Assembly: GCA_041743105.1 (NCBI GenBank)
Contig: JBGTNI010000085.1
Location: forward strand, 1 to 5,327
Direction of reading: 5' to 3'
From: QHCE01 sp041743105
Lineage (GTDB): Bacteria > Actinomycetota > Actinomycetes > Mycobacteriales > QHCE01
Length of the DNA: 5,327 nucleotides
The position numbers and the translations under genes were made by a program. Below, one piece after another: positions 4,978 to 5,327 of this stretch (its first letter is position 1; every line of letters starts with the position of its first letter). The notes beneath the pieces were generated by a model. The model saw only the letters and a list, made by a program, of their open reading frames with translations. It did not search any database and was not told the origin of the DNA.

Positions 4978-5327
4978 TCAGTCGAGCAGGCCTGCTGGCG
5001 GGGTCAGCACGATCCGGCCGGCCGCGGTGTCGACCTCGGGCACGATCTTCCGGACGAACGGGACCAGCGCATCGGTGCGCCCGTCCCTGGCGATCACCAG
5101 CAGATCGTGCCCCGCGCCGCGCGACACCTCCCGCACAGTGCCGACCGCGGTACCGTCGTCCAACACCGCGACCAGGCCCTCGAGCTCGTGGGCGTAGAAG
5201 GTATCGGGGTCGTCGGCGGGTAGCAGATCGGCGGCGTCGACCCACAGCTCGGTGCCGCGCAGAGTCTCCGCCGAGTCACGGTCGGCGGCCTCCGCGAAGC
5301 TCACCAGCAGGCGACCGGAGTGCGGCC
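4978..5327 (-). CDS. rimM: Ribosome maturation factor RimM, C-terminal part (5' end beyond the right edge)
   Basis: RimM binds ribosomal protein S19 and assists late assembly of the 30S subunit head and 16S rRNA processing. The visible 115 residues begin PHSGRLLVSFAEAADRD and run to the stop at 4980-4978; the frame is open to the window edge, so the true start lies outside. The end of the N-terminal domain is seen as AETLRGTELWV. The PRC-barrel domain follows with FYAHELEGLVAVLDDG, GTVREVSRGAGHDLLVI, ALVPFVRKIVPEVD and the C-terminal RIVLTPPAGLLD. Full RimM is about 170-180 residues, so roughly the last two thirds are present. A GTG-initiated 108-residue frame from 5304 is part of this same reading frame and is not the real start. 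In actinobacteria rimM is usually followed by trmD on the same strand; here it is followed by a convergent biosynthetic cluster. Confidence 0.93.
   Translation of the reverse strand, partial: PHSGRLLVSFAEAADRDSAETLRGTELWVDAADLLPADDPDTFYAHELEGLVAVLDDGTAVGTVREVSRGAGHDLLVIARDGRTDALVPFVRKIVPEVDTAAGRIVLTPPAGLLD

Noticed and set aside
1..5327. CRISPR arrays, insertion sequences and rRNA
   Set aside because: No spaced repeats, transposase-like frames, terminal inverted repeats or rRNA-like stretches were seen.

Overview
The window comes from a high-GC Gram-positive bacterium, most likely a filamentous actinomycete. The codon positions are strongly GC-biased, the regulator is of an HTH-plus-TPR type common in actinomycetes, and the right edge carries the C-terminal half of a housekeeping actinobacterial-type RimM. 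No species can be named from the sequence alone.

Layout. At the left edge (1-238) an unrecognised gene runs leftward off the window. A divergent intergenic region (239-429) follows, holding a perfect tandem 10-bp repeat and a 7-bp inverted repeat that look like operator material. A rightward four-gene unit occupies 430-4553: an HTH/TPR regulator (430-1830), a 167-residue graspetide precursor candidate (1853-2356), an ATP-grasp peptide ligase of the TgmB type (2356-3342) and a PIMT-like methyltransferase of the TgmC type (3339-4553). The gaps are 22 nt, then a 1-nt overlap, then a 4-nt overlap, so the four genes probably share a transcript and the last three are probably translationally coupled. 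A 424-nt region without a convincing gene (4554-4977) carries a hairpin on each flank. At the right edge is rimM on the minus strand, 5'-truncated by the window end.

How the genes work together (inference from family knowledge). This is a compact biosynthetic locus for a graspetide (omega-ester-containing peptide, a class of RiPP). The ATP-grasp enzyme would recognise the precursor leader, which carries an FPLA element and an RPFGL element, and would join Thr/Ser/Lys side chains to Asp/Glu side chains in the C-terminal core. The PIMT homologue would then methylate a core aspartate, most plausibly the one in the single Asp-Gly pair at residues 149-150, to give an aspartimide. No protease, transporter or immunity gene is visible. 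The graspetide genes look less GC-rich than the regulator and rimM, and the locus sits directly downstream of rimM, where actinobacteria commonly carry trmD. Both observations are compatible with acquisition as an accessory insertion.

The most interesting element is the precursor. It is unusually long for its class, has a CxxC immediately after the leader motif, and ends in a Thr-rich, then Asp-Gly, then acidic tail that fits a stem-loop graspetide with an aspartimide in the loop.
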